32,950 bases of DNA from DATKFM01 sp046154965 (GTDB taxonomy: Bacteria; Pseudomonadota; Alphaproteobacteria; Dongiales; Dongiaceae). The stretch covers positions 1 through 32,950 of the forward strand of contig JBJXDY010000111.1 of assembly GCA_046154965.1 (NCBI GenBank), written 5' to 3'. The position numbers were made by a program, and so were the translations under genes. Below, piece by piece: positions 25,576-32,950 of the stretch. Under the pieces are notes generated by a model that was not told the origin of the DNA, made no database searches, and saw only the letters and a list, made by a program, of their open reading frames with translations. Each line of letters begins with the position of its first letter. The stretch's first letter is position 1.

Positions 25576-25589
25576 TTGATGGGCGTCAA
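25576..25589 (+). promoter_or_regulatory. FNR/NnrR-type binding site upstream of nnrS
   Basis: TTGAT-GGGC-GTCAA fits the TTG-N8-CAA core of FNR/CRP-family regulators and differs from the FNR consensus TTGAT-N4-ATCAA at one position. Its centre is about 75 bases before the nnrS start, so a transcript starting about 41 bases after the centre would have a leader near 34 bases. nnrS genes are known targets of the nitric-oxide regulator NnrR, which uses such sites. No strong -10 hexamer is visible. Confidence 0.65.
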
Positions 25590-25657
25590 GGCGACGCACT
25601 CGCGCAAAGTTCAAAGAGACGCTACCTGAACGTCATCCGCAGGACAGGTGCGTCTCC

Positions 25658-26902
25658 GTGCCCACTTCACCCGTGCAGTCCCTGGCCTTGCCGTCGCCAC
25701 CCGCCGCCAACGGCGGCATCCCGCGCTACCGGCCGTTCTCCGGGCCGGCGCTCTTCCGCGAGGGGTTCCGGCCGTTCTTCCTGGCGGCCGGGCTGTGGGC
25801 GCCGGCGGCGATGGCGCTGTGGGTCGGCTATCTGGCGGGCTGGTTCGACCTGCCGACCGCCTTCGGGACGCTGAACTGGCATATCCATGAGATGCTGTTC
25901 GGCTTTGCCGCCGCGGCGGTCGCCGGATTCCTGCTGACGGCGATCCCAAATTGGACCGGCCGCATGCCGCTGCAGGGCGTGCCGCTGGTCGTCCTGGCGT
26001 CGCTGTGGCTGGCGGGACGCATCGCCGGCGCGCTGTCCCTGTGGACGGGACCGGCCGCGGCGGCGATCGCCGACCTCGCCTTTCTCGCTGTTCTCTTGCT
26101 GGCGATCGGGCGCGAGATCGTCGCCGGGCACAACTGGCGCAATCTGCCGATGGTGGGCGCGCTGTCGCTGCTGCTGGCGGCAAACTTTCTGTTCCACCTG
26201 GAGGCCTTGGATATCGCGTCCACGGCCGATTTCGGCCGGCGCCTGGGCGTGGCCATGCTGCTGCTGATGATCTCGCTGATCGGCGGCCGGATCATCCCGA
26301 GCTTCACCCGGAACTGGCTGGCGAAGCAGGATGCCGCGGAACTGCCGGCGGCTTTCGGTGTCGTTGACCGCTTTGCTCTGGCAAGCACGGCGCTGTCGCT
26401 TGTCTGTTGGGTCTTTGCTGCACCGCCGATGTTCACCGGGCCGCTGCTGATCGCTGCCGGCATTGCTGTGGCGGTGCGCCTGGCCCGCTGGCGCGGACTC
26501 GCGACGGCGAAGGAACCCCTGCTGCTGGCCCTCCATCTCGGCCATGGCTGGCTCGCCGTGGGGCTGGTGCTGCTGGGAGCCAGCGAACTGACCGATCTGG
26601 TGCCGGCATCGGCCGCGCTCCATGCCCTCACGGCTGGCGCCATCGGCACCATGATCCTGGCGGTGATGACCCGCGCCACCCTGGGCCACACCGGCCATGC
26701 GCTGACTGCCGGCGCGGGCACGACCGCCATCTATGTTCTCGTGACGATCGCCGCACTGGCCCGCCTCGCCGTCTGGTGGCTGCCGGCACAGTACGACCTG
26801 CTGCTGCAATTCGCCGGGCTTGCCTGGATCGCCGCCTTCCTGCTGTTCCTGGCGATCTACGGGCCGATGCTGCTGCGGCCGCGGCGAGGCAAGACCGGCT
26901 AG
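25658..26902 (+). CDS. nnrS: NnrS family membrane protein (nitric-oxide stress)
   Basis: NnrS proteins are haem- and copper-containing inner-membrane proteins linked to denitrification and protection from nitric-oxide stress. The 414-residue protein has about twelve membrane segments. The family signature near the N-terminus is present: REGFRPFFLAAGLWAP, then H75-I-H-E-M-L-F-G82 and AIPNWTGR. Further histidines in membrane helices (for example GHGWLAVGL and LGHTGHALTAG) suit haem binding. The start is GTG at 25658 with a weak AGGACAGG upstream. Its stop shares the palindrome CTAG with the convergent SDR gene. No nitric-oxide or nitrite reductase gene is in the window. Confidence 0.93.
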   Translation: MPTSPVQSLALPSPPAANGGIPRYRPFSGPALFREGFRPFFLAAGLWAPAAMALWVGYLAGWFDLPTAFGTLNWHIHEMLFGFAAAAVAGFLLTAIPNWTGRMPLQGVPLVVLASLWLAGRIAGALSLWTGPAAAAIADLAFLAVLLLAIGREIVAGHNWRNLPMVGALSLLLAANFLFHLEALDIASTADFGRRLGVAMLLLMISLIGGRIIPSFTRNWLAKQDAAELPAAFGVVDRFALASTALSLVCWVFAAPPMFTGPLLIAAGIAVAVRLARWRGLATAKEPLLLALHLGHGWLAVGLVLLGASELTDLVPASAALHALTAGAIGTMILAVMTRATLGHTGHALTAGAGTTAIYVLVTIAALARLAVWWLPAQYDLLLQFAGLAWIAAFLLFLAIYGPMLLRPRRGKTG

Positions 26903-27795
26903 GCCGTGAAGTCCCGCTCGCGCCACCATTGCACGGCGAAGGCCAGGCCTTCGGCCAGCGGGATGCGGTTCTGGAATCCAACCTCGATGTTCAGCCGGCG
27001 CGTGTCGGCGGCGATCTCGCTGACGGCGCCTGAGTTCTGCAATCGAAGCAGCGACGGCCGGTCCATGAGGCGGGCGATCTGGCCCGCGAGATCGCCGACG
27101 GTCACACCGGCGCCGATGCCGATATTGACGGGGCCGGCGGCATCGCCGGCGGCGATCAGCGCCAGCGCCCGGCCGATCTCCCTGACATCCAGATAATCGC
27201 GTAGGGCGCCGGCATCCTTGATCTCGAACGGGCGGCCCGCCGCCAGCGACAGGATCACCGCCGGCACCAGCCGCCCCGCCTGCTCGCCCGGGCCGAAGCT
27301 GAAGAACAGGCGGGCGTGAACATGGGAAAGACCGGCGGCCGCGGCGCGCGCCGCCGCGTGTTCGTACAATGCCAGCTTGGCGCGGCCGTAGGGCGTGGCC
27401 GGCGCGCAGGGCGTTACCGCTTCGGAGAATGGCGGCGGCGCGGTCCAGTCATACTCGGCGCAACTGCCGGCGGTGATGATTCTCCACCCGCCCGCCTCGA
27501 TGAAGGCATCCACCAGCCGCCGCGACGACGCCAGCCAGGTGTCGTTTGCCGGGTCGGTCCAGAAAGCGCCATGCGCCGTGGTCCAGGCCAGATGCAGCAG
27601 ATGGGTCGGGCGCAGCTCGTTCAACAGGGATCGCCAGTCCGACCCCCGCAGGATATCCGCCCCATGCATGACGACGCCCGGGGTTGGCTGCGGCTCGCGG
27701 GCGATGCCATGCACTTCGAATCCCAGCTCCTGCAGATGGCCCAGGCACTGGCGGCCGACATAGCCCGACGCACCGGTGACCAGGATGCAGTTCAT
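26899..27795 (-). CDS. NAD-dependent epimerase/dehydratase (extended SDR), probable 4-ketoreductase of the sugar operon
   Basis: A 298-residue extended short-chain dehydrogenase. It has the Rossmann motif T7-G-A-S-G-Y-V-G14, the catalytic S111 and the Y136-G-R-A-K140 pair. The C-terminal half (LRDYLDVREIGRAL, GPVNIGIGAG) is typical of nucleotide-sugar SDRs. It is the last gene of the operon, and its ATG overlaps the epimerase stop. In an operon already holding a 4,6-dehydratase, an epimerase and a C-methyltransferase, the missing step is reduction of the 4-keto group, which this family can do. That role is inference; a 4-epimerase is the main alternative. Confidence 0.85.
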   Translation of the reverse strand: MNCILVTGASGYVGRQCLGHLQELGFEVHGIAREPQPTPGVVMHGADILRGSDWRSLLNELRPTHLLHLAWTTAHGAFWTDPANDTWLASSRRLVDAFIEAGGWRIITAGSCAEYDWTAPPPFSEAVTPCAPATPYGRAKLALYEHAAARAAAAGLSHVHARLFFSFGPGEQAGRLVPAVILSLAAGRPFEIKDAGALRDYLDVREIGRALALIAAGDAAGPVNIGIGAGVTVGDLAGQIARLMDRPSLLRLQNSGAVSEIAADTRRLNIEVGFQNRIPLAEGLAFAVQWWRERDFTA

Positions 27796-28322
27796 GGCCT
27801 GAAGTCGGGGAAGCCGGCGTCGCGCTCGCTGATCGCGGCGGGCTCAGCCGGCCAGGCGATGGCGAAGCGCGGGTCGTCCCAGCGGACTCCGCGCGCCAGC
27901 TTTGGCTGGTAGGCGGCGCCCATCTGATAGAACACCGTGGCGCCGCCGGTGAGCGTCAGGAAGCCGTGGGCGCAGCCCTCGCCCACATAGAGCATGTTGC
28001 CGCGCCCGGCATCGAGTTCCACCGACACCCAGGCGAGAAAGGTCGGCGAGTCCTTGCGCAAATCCACCGCCACGTCGAACACGCGGCCGGCGACGCAGCG
28101 CACCAGCTTTGCCTCCGGCGCCGGGTCGGCCTGGTAGTGCAGGCCGCGCAAGGTGTGGCGCTGTTTGTTCCTGCTGATGTTGCATTGGATACCCACGGGC
28201 TTCAGCCCCTGGGCGCGAAACTCCGCCTCGCAATAGGCGCGGGCGAACATGCCGCGATCGTCGGCCTGGGGCTCCAGCTCGATCTCCATCACGCCGGCGA
28301 TCTTCGTGGCGCGGAAGATCAC
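27792..28322 (-). CDS. rfbC: RmlC-like NDP-4-keto-6-deoxyhexose 3,5- (or 3-) epimerase
   Basis: This 176-residue cupin belongs to the dTDP-4-dehydrorhamnose 3,5-epimerase family. Expected active-site residues are present: H62 in R59-G-L-H-Y-Q64, Y132 in FYQ and D168 in ISERD, with GVRWDDPRFAIAWP nearby. The start is GTG at 28322, overlapping the methyltransferase stop (GTGA) with GGAGG upstream. A longer frame to 28370 lies inside the methyltransferase gene. The operon begins with CDP- rather than dTDP-sugar enzymes, so the substrate is probably a CDP-4-keto-6-deoxyhexose. Whether it epimerises C3, C5 or both cannot be read from the sequence. Confidence 0.87.
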   Translation of the reverse strand: MIFRATKIAGVMEIELEPQADDRGMFARAYCEAEFRAQGLKPVGIQCNISRNKQRHTLRGLHYQADPAPEAKLVRCVAGRVFDVAVDLRKDSPTFLAWVSVELDAGRGNMLYVGEGCAHGFLTLTGGATVFYQMGAAYQPKLARGVRWDDPRFAIAWPAEPAAISERDAGFPDFRP

Positions 28323-29554
28323 GGCACGACCTCCAGTTTGGGAATTGCGGTGACAAAACGCCCGCCCCATTCCCGGATGATGTCCATCTCGCCCATGATC
28401 TCCTTCCGCAGGTTCCAGGGCAGGATCAGAAGATAATTCGGCATCTGATCGATGACGGCTTCCGGCGGCAGGATGGGCAGATGGCAGCCGGGCATGAAGC
28501 GGTGCTGCTTGTGGGGCGAGCGGTCGGCAACGAGGACGACGAGATCGGTCGTCACATTGCTGTAATTGAGCAAGGTGGCGCCCTTGGCCGCGGCGCCATA
28601 GGCGGCGACCTTGGCGCCCTTGCTCTTGGCATCCAGCAAGAAGGCGCGCAGGGAGTCGCGGACGGCCTTCACCTTGCCGCTGAAATTGCGATAGGCCGAC
28701 AGCGATTCCATGCCCGCGGTGATCTCGCCATGGAGCACGTCGTCAACATGGGCGTCGCGGGGGCGGCCGGCGGCGGCAGGCGCGGCGAAGACCCGCAGCG
28801 AGCCGCCATGGGTCGGCAGCCGCGCCACATCGAACACCTCCAGGCCATGCTTGCGGAAAGCGCGCATCACCACATGCAGCGAGAGATAGGAGAAATGCTC
28901 GTGATAGATGGTGTCGAACTGCACTTCGCGCAGCAGATTCTGCAGGTGCGGGAACTCGAGGGAGAGCACGCCATCGGGCTTCACCGCCAGCGCCAGGCCG
29001 GCGATGAAATCGTTGGGATCGGGCACATGGGCCAGCACATTGTTGCCGACGACGAGATCGGCGGCGAGGCCGCGCGCGGCGAGATCGCGCGCCGTCTCCG
29101 TGCCGAAGAAACGCACCTCCGTCGGCACGCCGGCCTCGACCGCGGCTTTCGCGACGTTGGCCGCCGGCTCGATGCCCAGGCAGGGAATCTTCATCTCGAC
29201 GAAATAGCGCAGGAGATAGCCGTCGTTGCTGGCGACTTCGATGACGTGCGATTGCTCGCCGAGCTTGAAGCGGTCGCGGGCCATGGCGGCGAAGGCGCGA
29301 GCATGGGCGACCCAGCTCTGGGAATAGGAGGAGAAGTAGGCGTAGTCGCCGAAGATGTCCTGCGAGCTGGCCACGTCATCCACCTGCACCAGGAAGCAGG
29401 CGCCGCAAACGCGGGCATGCAGGGGATAGCGCGGTTCGGGCCGCGACAGTTCCTCCCGGGTCAGCAGCCGGTTGGCCAGGGGCATGGCGCCGAGATCCAC
29501 CAGCGTCTGCGCCAGCGTCGCGCCGCAGAGCCGGCAGGCGGGCAGCGCGCTCAC
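28319..29554 (-). CDS. Sugar C-methyltransferase (TylC3/NovU type, three domains)
   Basis: A 411-residue SAM-dependent methyltransferase with the three-part layout of deoxysugar C-methyltransferases. The N-terminal zinc-binding domain has C7, C10, C50 and C53. The central Rossmann domain has the SAM motif E106-V-A-S-N-D-G112 and the active-site string Y217-H-E-H220, which corresponds to the Tyr/His pair proposed for TcaB9 and TylC3. The C-terminal domain has AAYGAAAKGATLLNYS, which forms part of the sugar nucleotide site. It should methylate a ring carbon next to the keto group of a 4-keto-6-deoxyhexose. C3 or C5 cannot be told apart here. The ATG at 29554 overlaps the rfbG stop. Confidence 0.88.
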   Translation of the reverse strand: MSALPACRLCGATLAQTLVDLGAMPLANRLLTREELSRPEPRYPLHARVCGACFLVQVDDVASSQDIFGDYAYFSSYSQSWVAHARAFAAMARDRFKLGEQSHVIEVASNDGYLLRYFVEMKIPCLGIEPAANVAKAAVEAGVPTEVRFFGTETARDLAARGLAADLVVGNNVLAHVPDPNDFIAGLALAVKPDGVLSLEFPHLQNLLREVQFDTIYHEHFSYLSLHVVMRAFRKHGLEVFDVARLPTHGGSLRVFAAPAAAGRPRDAHVDDVLHGEITAGMESLSAYRNFSGKVKAVRDSLRAFLLDAKSKGAKVAAYGAAAKGATLLNYSNVTTDLVVLVADRSPHKQHRFMPGCHLPILPPEAVIDQMPNYLLILPWNLRKEIMGEMDIIREWGGRFVTAIPKLEVVP

Positions 29555-30603
29555 GGCAGCGCCTCGTAGCGGGCGAGCTGGTCCAGCGAGGCCGCGCGCA
29601 TGTCCTCGCCCTGTCGGTGCCCGCGGTACCAGCCGGCGGTCCAGTCCACCGCGTCGGCGAAGTTCAATCGCGGCCGCCAGCCGAGGCTCTGCTGCGCCAG
29701 CGCCGAATCCAGCCGCAGCAGCGTCGCCTCATGGGCGCCGGTCGCCGCGGCGGCGCGATATCCGGGATGTTCGGGGAAATGCCCCAGGAACTGTTTCAAC
29801 GTCTCGGCCACGGTGCGGCTGTTCCCTGCCGGCGGCCCGAAGTTCAGCGCCGGCGGCAGGCCGTTGCCGCCCGTCGCCAGCCGCTCGGCGAAAGCCAGAT
29901 AGCCCGCCAGCGGGTCCAGCACATGCTGCCAGGGCCGCACCGCCTGGGGATTGCGGATGGCGGTCGGCTCCCGCTCCGCCAGCGCCCGCACCAGATCGGG
30001 GATCAGCCGATGCCGCGCCCAGTCGCCGCCACCGATGACATTGCCGGCGCGCACCGTGGCCAGCGCCTTGCCCGCGGCGGCGAACTTATGCCGGTAAGCG
30101 GCGGTCACCAGCTCCGCCGCGGCTTTCGAGGCGCCATAGGGCTCGTCGCCGCCCAGGGGATCGCCTTCGCGGAACGGGCGGCCATGTTCCGCATTGGCGT
30201 AAACCTTATCGGTGGTCACCACCAATACCGCGCGCAAGTCGGGCGCCCGCAACGCCCCCTCCAGCACATGGGCCGTACCCATCACGTTCGTCGCAAACGT
30301 CGCCGGCGGATCGCGATGGCCCTCCAGCACCAGCGACTGCGCCGCGAGGTGGATCAGGATCTCGGCCTTGCAGGTCTCGACCGCGGCCACGGTCGCGGCG
30401 CGGTCGCCGATATCCAGCATCCGGTTTTCCAGATCGCGCCAGGGGCCGAGGATCTCAAACAGGCTCGGCTGCGTGTTCGGCGGCAGTGCGATTCCCGCCA
30501 CCCGCGCCCCCAGCCGCTGCAGCCAGAGGCAGAGCCAGGCGCCCTTGAAGCCGGTATGGCCCGTCAGCAGAACCCGCCGGCTGCGCCAGAACTCTAGGCC
30601 CAT
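29551..30603 (-). CDS. rfbG: CDP-glucose 4,6-dehydratase
   Basis: RfbG converts CDP-glucose to CDP-4-keto-6-deoxyglucose using bound NAD+. The protein of 350 residues begins LEFWRSRRVLLTGHTGFKGAW; GHTGFKG is the signature of CDP-glucose dehydratases in the extended SDR family. The catalytic T131-D-K133 and Y156-G-A-S-K160 motifs are present. The ATG at 30603 overlaps the rfbF stop by ten bases; an in-frame GTG at 30612 would add three residues and cannot be excluded. It acts directly after RfbF, encoded next to it. Confidence 0.94.
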   Translation of the reverse strand: MGLEFWRSRRVLLTGHTGFKGAWLCLWLQRLGARVAGIALPPNTQPSLFEILGPWRDLENRMLDIGDRAATVAAVETCKAEILIHLAAQSLVLEGHRDPPATFATNVMGTAHVLEGALRAPDLRAVLVVTTDKVYANAEHGRPFREGDPLGGDEPYGASKAAAELVTAAYRHKFAAAGKALATVRAGNVIGGGDWARHRLIPDLVRALAEREPTAIRNPQAVRPWQHVLDPLAGYLAFAERLATGGNGLPPALNFGPPAGNSRTVAETLKQFLGHFPEHPGYRAAAATGAHEATLLRLDSALAQQSLGWRPRLNFADAVDWTAGWYRGHRQGEDMRAASLDQLARYEALP

Positions 30604-31370
30604 TGCTTCCACGGCGCCTGGCCGCTTTGCCAGAGCTCCTCCAGCAGCATGCGGTCGCGCAGGGTGTCCATCGCCTGCCAGAAGCCGTCATGGCGGAAGC
30701 ACATGAGCTGCCCGCCGCCGGCCAGCCGCTCCAGCGGCGCGCCCTCCCAGATGGTGTCGTCGCCGTCGATATAGGCCAGCACCTTCGGCGACAGCACGAA
30801 GAAGCCGCCATTGACGAAACCCTCGCTCGCCGGATGCTTCTCGCGGAACTCGACGACGGTATCGCCGTCGAGCTTCACCGCGCCGAAACGGGCCGGCGGC
30901 CGCACCACCGTCATGGTGGCCCGCTTGCCATGCTGCCGGGGGGTGCGGATGGTGGCAGCGATATCGATGGAGGACAGTCCGTCGCCATAAGTCAGGCAGA
31001 ACGGCTCGTCCGGCTCCAGGAGCTTGCCGATGCGCTTCAGGCGGCCGCCGGTTTGCGTGTTCTCGCCGGTATCCACGACGGTGACCGACCAGGCCTCGTT
31101 GGGATGGCTGGTCAGGTACTCCACCCTCTTCTTGCGGAAATCGAACTGCACGTCGCTCTGATGCAGCATCAGATTGGCGAAGTATTCCTTGATCACATAG
31201 CTCTTGTAGCCGGCGCAGACGATGAACTCGCTGATGCCGTGATGGGCGTAGAGCTGCATGATGTGCCAGAGGATCGGCCGGCCGCCGATCTCCACCATCG
31301 GCTTCGGCCGCACCGATGTCTCCTCGGACAGCCGGGTGCCGCGGCCGCCGGCGAGTATCACGGCTTTCAT
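30594..31370 (-). CDS. rfbF: Glucose-1-phosphate cytidylyltransferase
   Basis: RfbF makes CDP-glucose from CTP and glucose 1-phosphate and so commits glucose to CDP-deoxysugars. The 258-residue protein has the nucleotidyltransferase start L6-A-G-G-R-G-T-R-L14, the R21-P-K-P-M25 substrate motif and the metal-binding G129-D-G131. The segment MQLYAHHGISEFIVCAGYKSYVIKEYF and the insert around VEYLTSH are typical of the CDP-glucose type rather than RmlA. An AGGAGA ribosome site lies four bases before the ATG, ten bases after the upstream glycosyltransferase stop. Confidence 0.95.
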   Translation of the reverse strand: MKAVILAGGRGTRLSEETSVRPKPMVEIGGRPILWHIMQLYAHHGISEFIVCAGYKSYVIKEYFANLMLHQSDVQFDFRKKRVEYLTSHPNEAWSVTVVDTGENTQTGGRLKRIGKLLEPDEPFCLTYGDGLSSIDIAATIRTPRQHGKRATMTVVRPPARFGAVKLDGDTVVEFREKHPASEGFVNGGFFVLSPKVLAYIDGDDTIWEGAPLERLAGGGQLMCFRHDGFWQAMDTLRDRMLLEELWQSGQAPWKQWA

Positions 31371-31380
31371 GGCAGTCTCC

Positions 31381-32950
31381 TCATGATGCGCTGGCCTTGG
31401 CGTCGACCGCTTCGGTCGCTTTGTTCAGCAGCGCCGTCACCCAGCGCTGGGTCTGGCCCAGGGGGCTCGCGCGCACCTGGTCGCGCAAGTCGCGGCGGAG
31501 CGTCTGCCGCCGGGCCTGGTCGGCGGCAAGCTTGACGGCAATGTCGACATACTCGTCCCGGGTCTTGGCGCAGAGATCGCCGAGGCCGGCATTGGTGAGA
31601 TTGCTGTAGCTCAGCCGCTCGAAGAAGGCGGGGCCGATCAGCGTCACGGTGGGCAGGCCCATCCACAGCGCCTCGCAGGTGGTGGTGCCGCCGGTATGGG
31701 GCACGGCGTCCAGGGCGATGTCGATGCTGTTGTAATGCTGCATATGCACGCCGCGCACCGCCAAGAAGGCGATGCGGTCGCGGCTGACGCAATGCTTCTC
31801 GAAAATGTCGCCGATATTGCTGCGGAACGCCGCCGCACCGCCTTCCGGCCGCACCAGGAGGAAGCGGGAGTTCGGCACCCGCGCCAGCACCCGGGCCCAG
31901 AGCTCGATGGTGGCGGCGGTGAACTTGTACGGGTTGTTCATGGTGCCGAAGGTGAGCTGACCCGTGCGCTCTTCCGGCGTGCCCGGCTCGATCGCCTGGT
32001 CGCTGAAGCCCAGGCGGCCGAGGCAGACCCAGCTTTCGGGCATGCGGAACGGCGTCTCCATCAGCAGGCCGGGCTCCGGCGGCTCCAGATAGGGATCGGT
32101 CAGGATATGGTCGATCTCCGCCAGGCCGGCGGAATGGGGATAGCCGAGCCAGCTCACCTGCACCGGCGCCGGGCGGCGGATCATCACCTCGATGCGGTTG
32201 TAGCGGGTGGTGCCGCCGAGTTCGAACAGGATGTCGATCCCATCGGCGCGGATCTGCTCCGCCGTTTCGCGCACGGTGGTGGAGGGCATCAGGCGGTAGG
32301 CGGTGCTGCGCTCGGCCATGTAGGCCTGCGCCTTGTCGGGCTGCCCGGGATAGAAGGAATAGCAATAGAGCTCGACGCTGGCAGGGTTGTAGTGCTCGAA
32401 GATCGGCAGCGCGAAATAGGCCACGGGATGGTTGCGCAGGTCCGACGACATCAGCCCGACCTTGAGCTTGCGGCCCGTCAGCGGCGTGGCCTTCACATTC
32501 AGCCGCTCCCGCGCCGGCACCGTCGCCGACAGGCGCTTGCCCCAGGCGCGATGGCACTCCAGCAGGAACTTGCGGTCCTCCATGGTCTCGACGCGGCTCA
32601 GCTGATTGTGCAGCGCGCCGACATTGTCGTTCTCCGCCCAATAGCGCATCAGCGCCTGCCGGTCGCCGAGCTTGGAGAGGCGCGCGAAATCGGCCGTGCG
32701 CTGGAACACCGCGCGCAGATTGTCGACCACCTCGAACGGCACCTGCTGGGAATCGACGATGGGCGCGGCGATGCTGTGGGCCTCGTCGATGAACTTGCCT
32801 TCCTCTTCATAGCGGCTGTCCATCAGCGCGTCGCAGAGCCGGCCGGCGATGCGGATGTCGGCCGGCCGCAGCAGGCGGGCGCGGCGCAGCGCCGCGTTGG
32901 CCGCGGGATAGTCGCCCATGGAGCGGCCGCAGAGATTGGCATAGGACTCC
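31381..32950 (-). CDS. OGT/SPINDLY-type glycosyltransferase (GT41) with TPR part, 5' end outside window
   Basis: The frame is open to the right edge, so the N-terminus is missing; at least 522 residues are visible. The first part (GDYPAANAALRRARLLRPAD and following) looks like the end of a TPR array. The rest is a GT41 catalytic region: LKVGLMSSDLRNHPVAYFALP, GYPHSAGLAEIDHILTD, FGTMNNPYKFTAATIELWAR and the UDP-binding block DAVPHTGGTTTCEALWMGLP. GT41 enzymes transfer a sugar, classically GlcNAc, to Ser/Thr of proteins. Its place at the head of a CDP-deoxysugar operon suggests it glycosylates a surface or flagellar protein or initiates a glycan, but acceptor and donor are unknown. Confidence 0.87.
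   Translation of the reverse strand, partial: ESYANLCGRSMGDYPAANAALRRARLLRPADIRIAGRLCDALMDSRYEEEGKFIDEAHSIAAPIVDSQQVPFEVVDNLRAVFQRTADFARLSKLGDRQALMRYWAENDNVGALHNQLSRVETMEDRKFLLECHRAWGKRLSATVPARERLNVKATPLTGRKLKVGLMSSDLRNHPVAYFALPIFEHYNPASVELYCYSFYPGQPDKAQAYMAERSTAYRLMPSTTVRETAEQIRADGIDILFELGGTTRYNRIEVMIRRPAPVQVSWLGYPHSAGLAEIDHILTDPYLEPPEPGLLMETPFRMPESWVCLGRLGFSDQAIEPGTPEERTGQLTFGTMNNPYKFTAATIELWARVLARVPNSRFLLVRPEGGAAAFRSNIGDIFEKHCVSRDRIAFLAVRGVHMQHYNSIDIALDAVPHTGGTTTCEALWMGLPTVTLIGPAFFERLSYSNLTNAGLGDLCAKTRDEYVDIAVKLAADQARRQTLRRDLRDQVRASPLGQTQRWVTALLNKATEAVDAKASAS

Overview
This window is a high-GC alphaproteobacterial chromosome segment, probably Rhodospirillales-like. That placement rests on gene order, on the long Pro/Gln-rich FtsZ tail ending in a DIPAFLRRQ-type motif, and on dispersed palindromes built on CCCCGCGAAAGCGGGG. 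Genus cannot be fixed without a database search.

Region 1 (1-16973, + strand) is a nearly complete division and cell wall (dcw) cluster: tail of a probable ftsL, then ftsI, murE, murF, mraY, murD, ftsW, murG, murC, murB, ddl, ftsQ, ftsA and ftsZ. Most junctions are ATGA/GTGA start-stop overlaps or gaps of a few bases, so the set is probably one co-transcribed, translationally coupled unit. It ends in a strong intrinsic terminator at 17012-17045. The genes make UDP-MurNAc-pentapeptide (MurB-F, Ddl), lipid I and II (MraY, MurG), septal peptidoglycan (FtsW, FtsI) and the Z-ring (FtsQ, FtsA, FtsZ).

Region 2 (17046-21782, + strand) is bamD, recN and ligA behind a candidate sigma-70-type promoter. 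lpxC, which commonly sits between ftsZ and bamD in alphaproteobacteria, is absent.

Region 3 (21783-24835) is an accessory patch. It has two diverged copies of a roughly 230-bp intergenic repeat, a REPIN-like pair of inverted palindromes, a second palindrome, a 3' fragment of a GNAT acetyltransferase gene, a small RTX (calcium-binding, probably type I secreted) gene, and the intact GNAT paralogue. The broken end of the GNAT fragment coincides with one end of a copy of the 230-bp repeat, which looks like an insertion or rearrangement scar.

Region 4 (24836-26902, + strand) has two tandem paralogous small membrane proteins and an nnrS gene. A near-consensus FNR/NnrR-type site (TTGAT-N4-GTCAA) precedes nnrS.

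Region 5 (26899-32950, - strand) is a tight nucleotide-sugar operon read right to left: an OGT/SPINDLY-type glycosyltransferase (runs off the right edge), rfbF, rfbG, a three-domain sugar C-methyltransferase, an RmlC-like epimerase and an extended SDR. Together they predict a CDP-activated, C-methyl-branched 6-deoxyhexose. The enzyme classes match the dTDP-noviose route (NovV, T, U, W, S), with CDP chemistry at the first steps.
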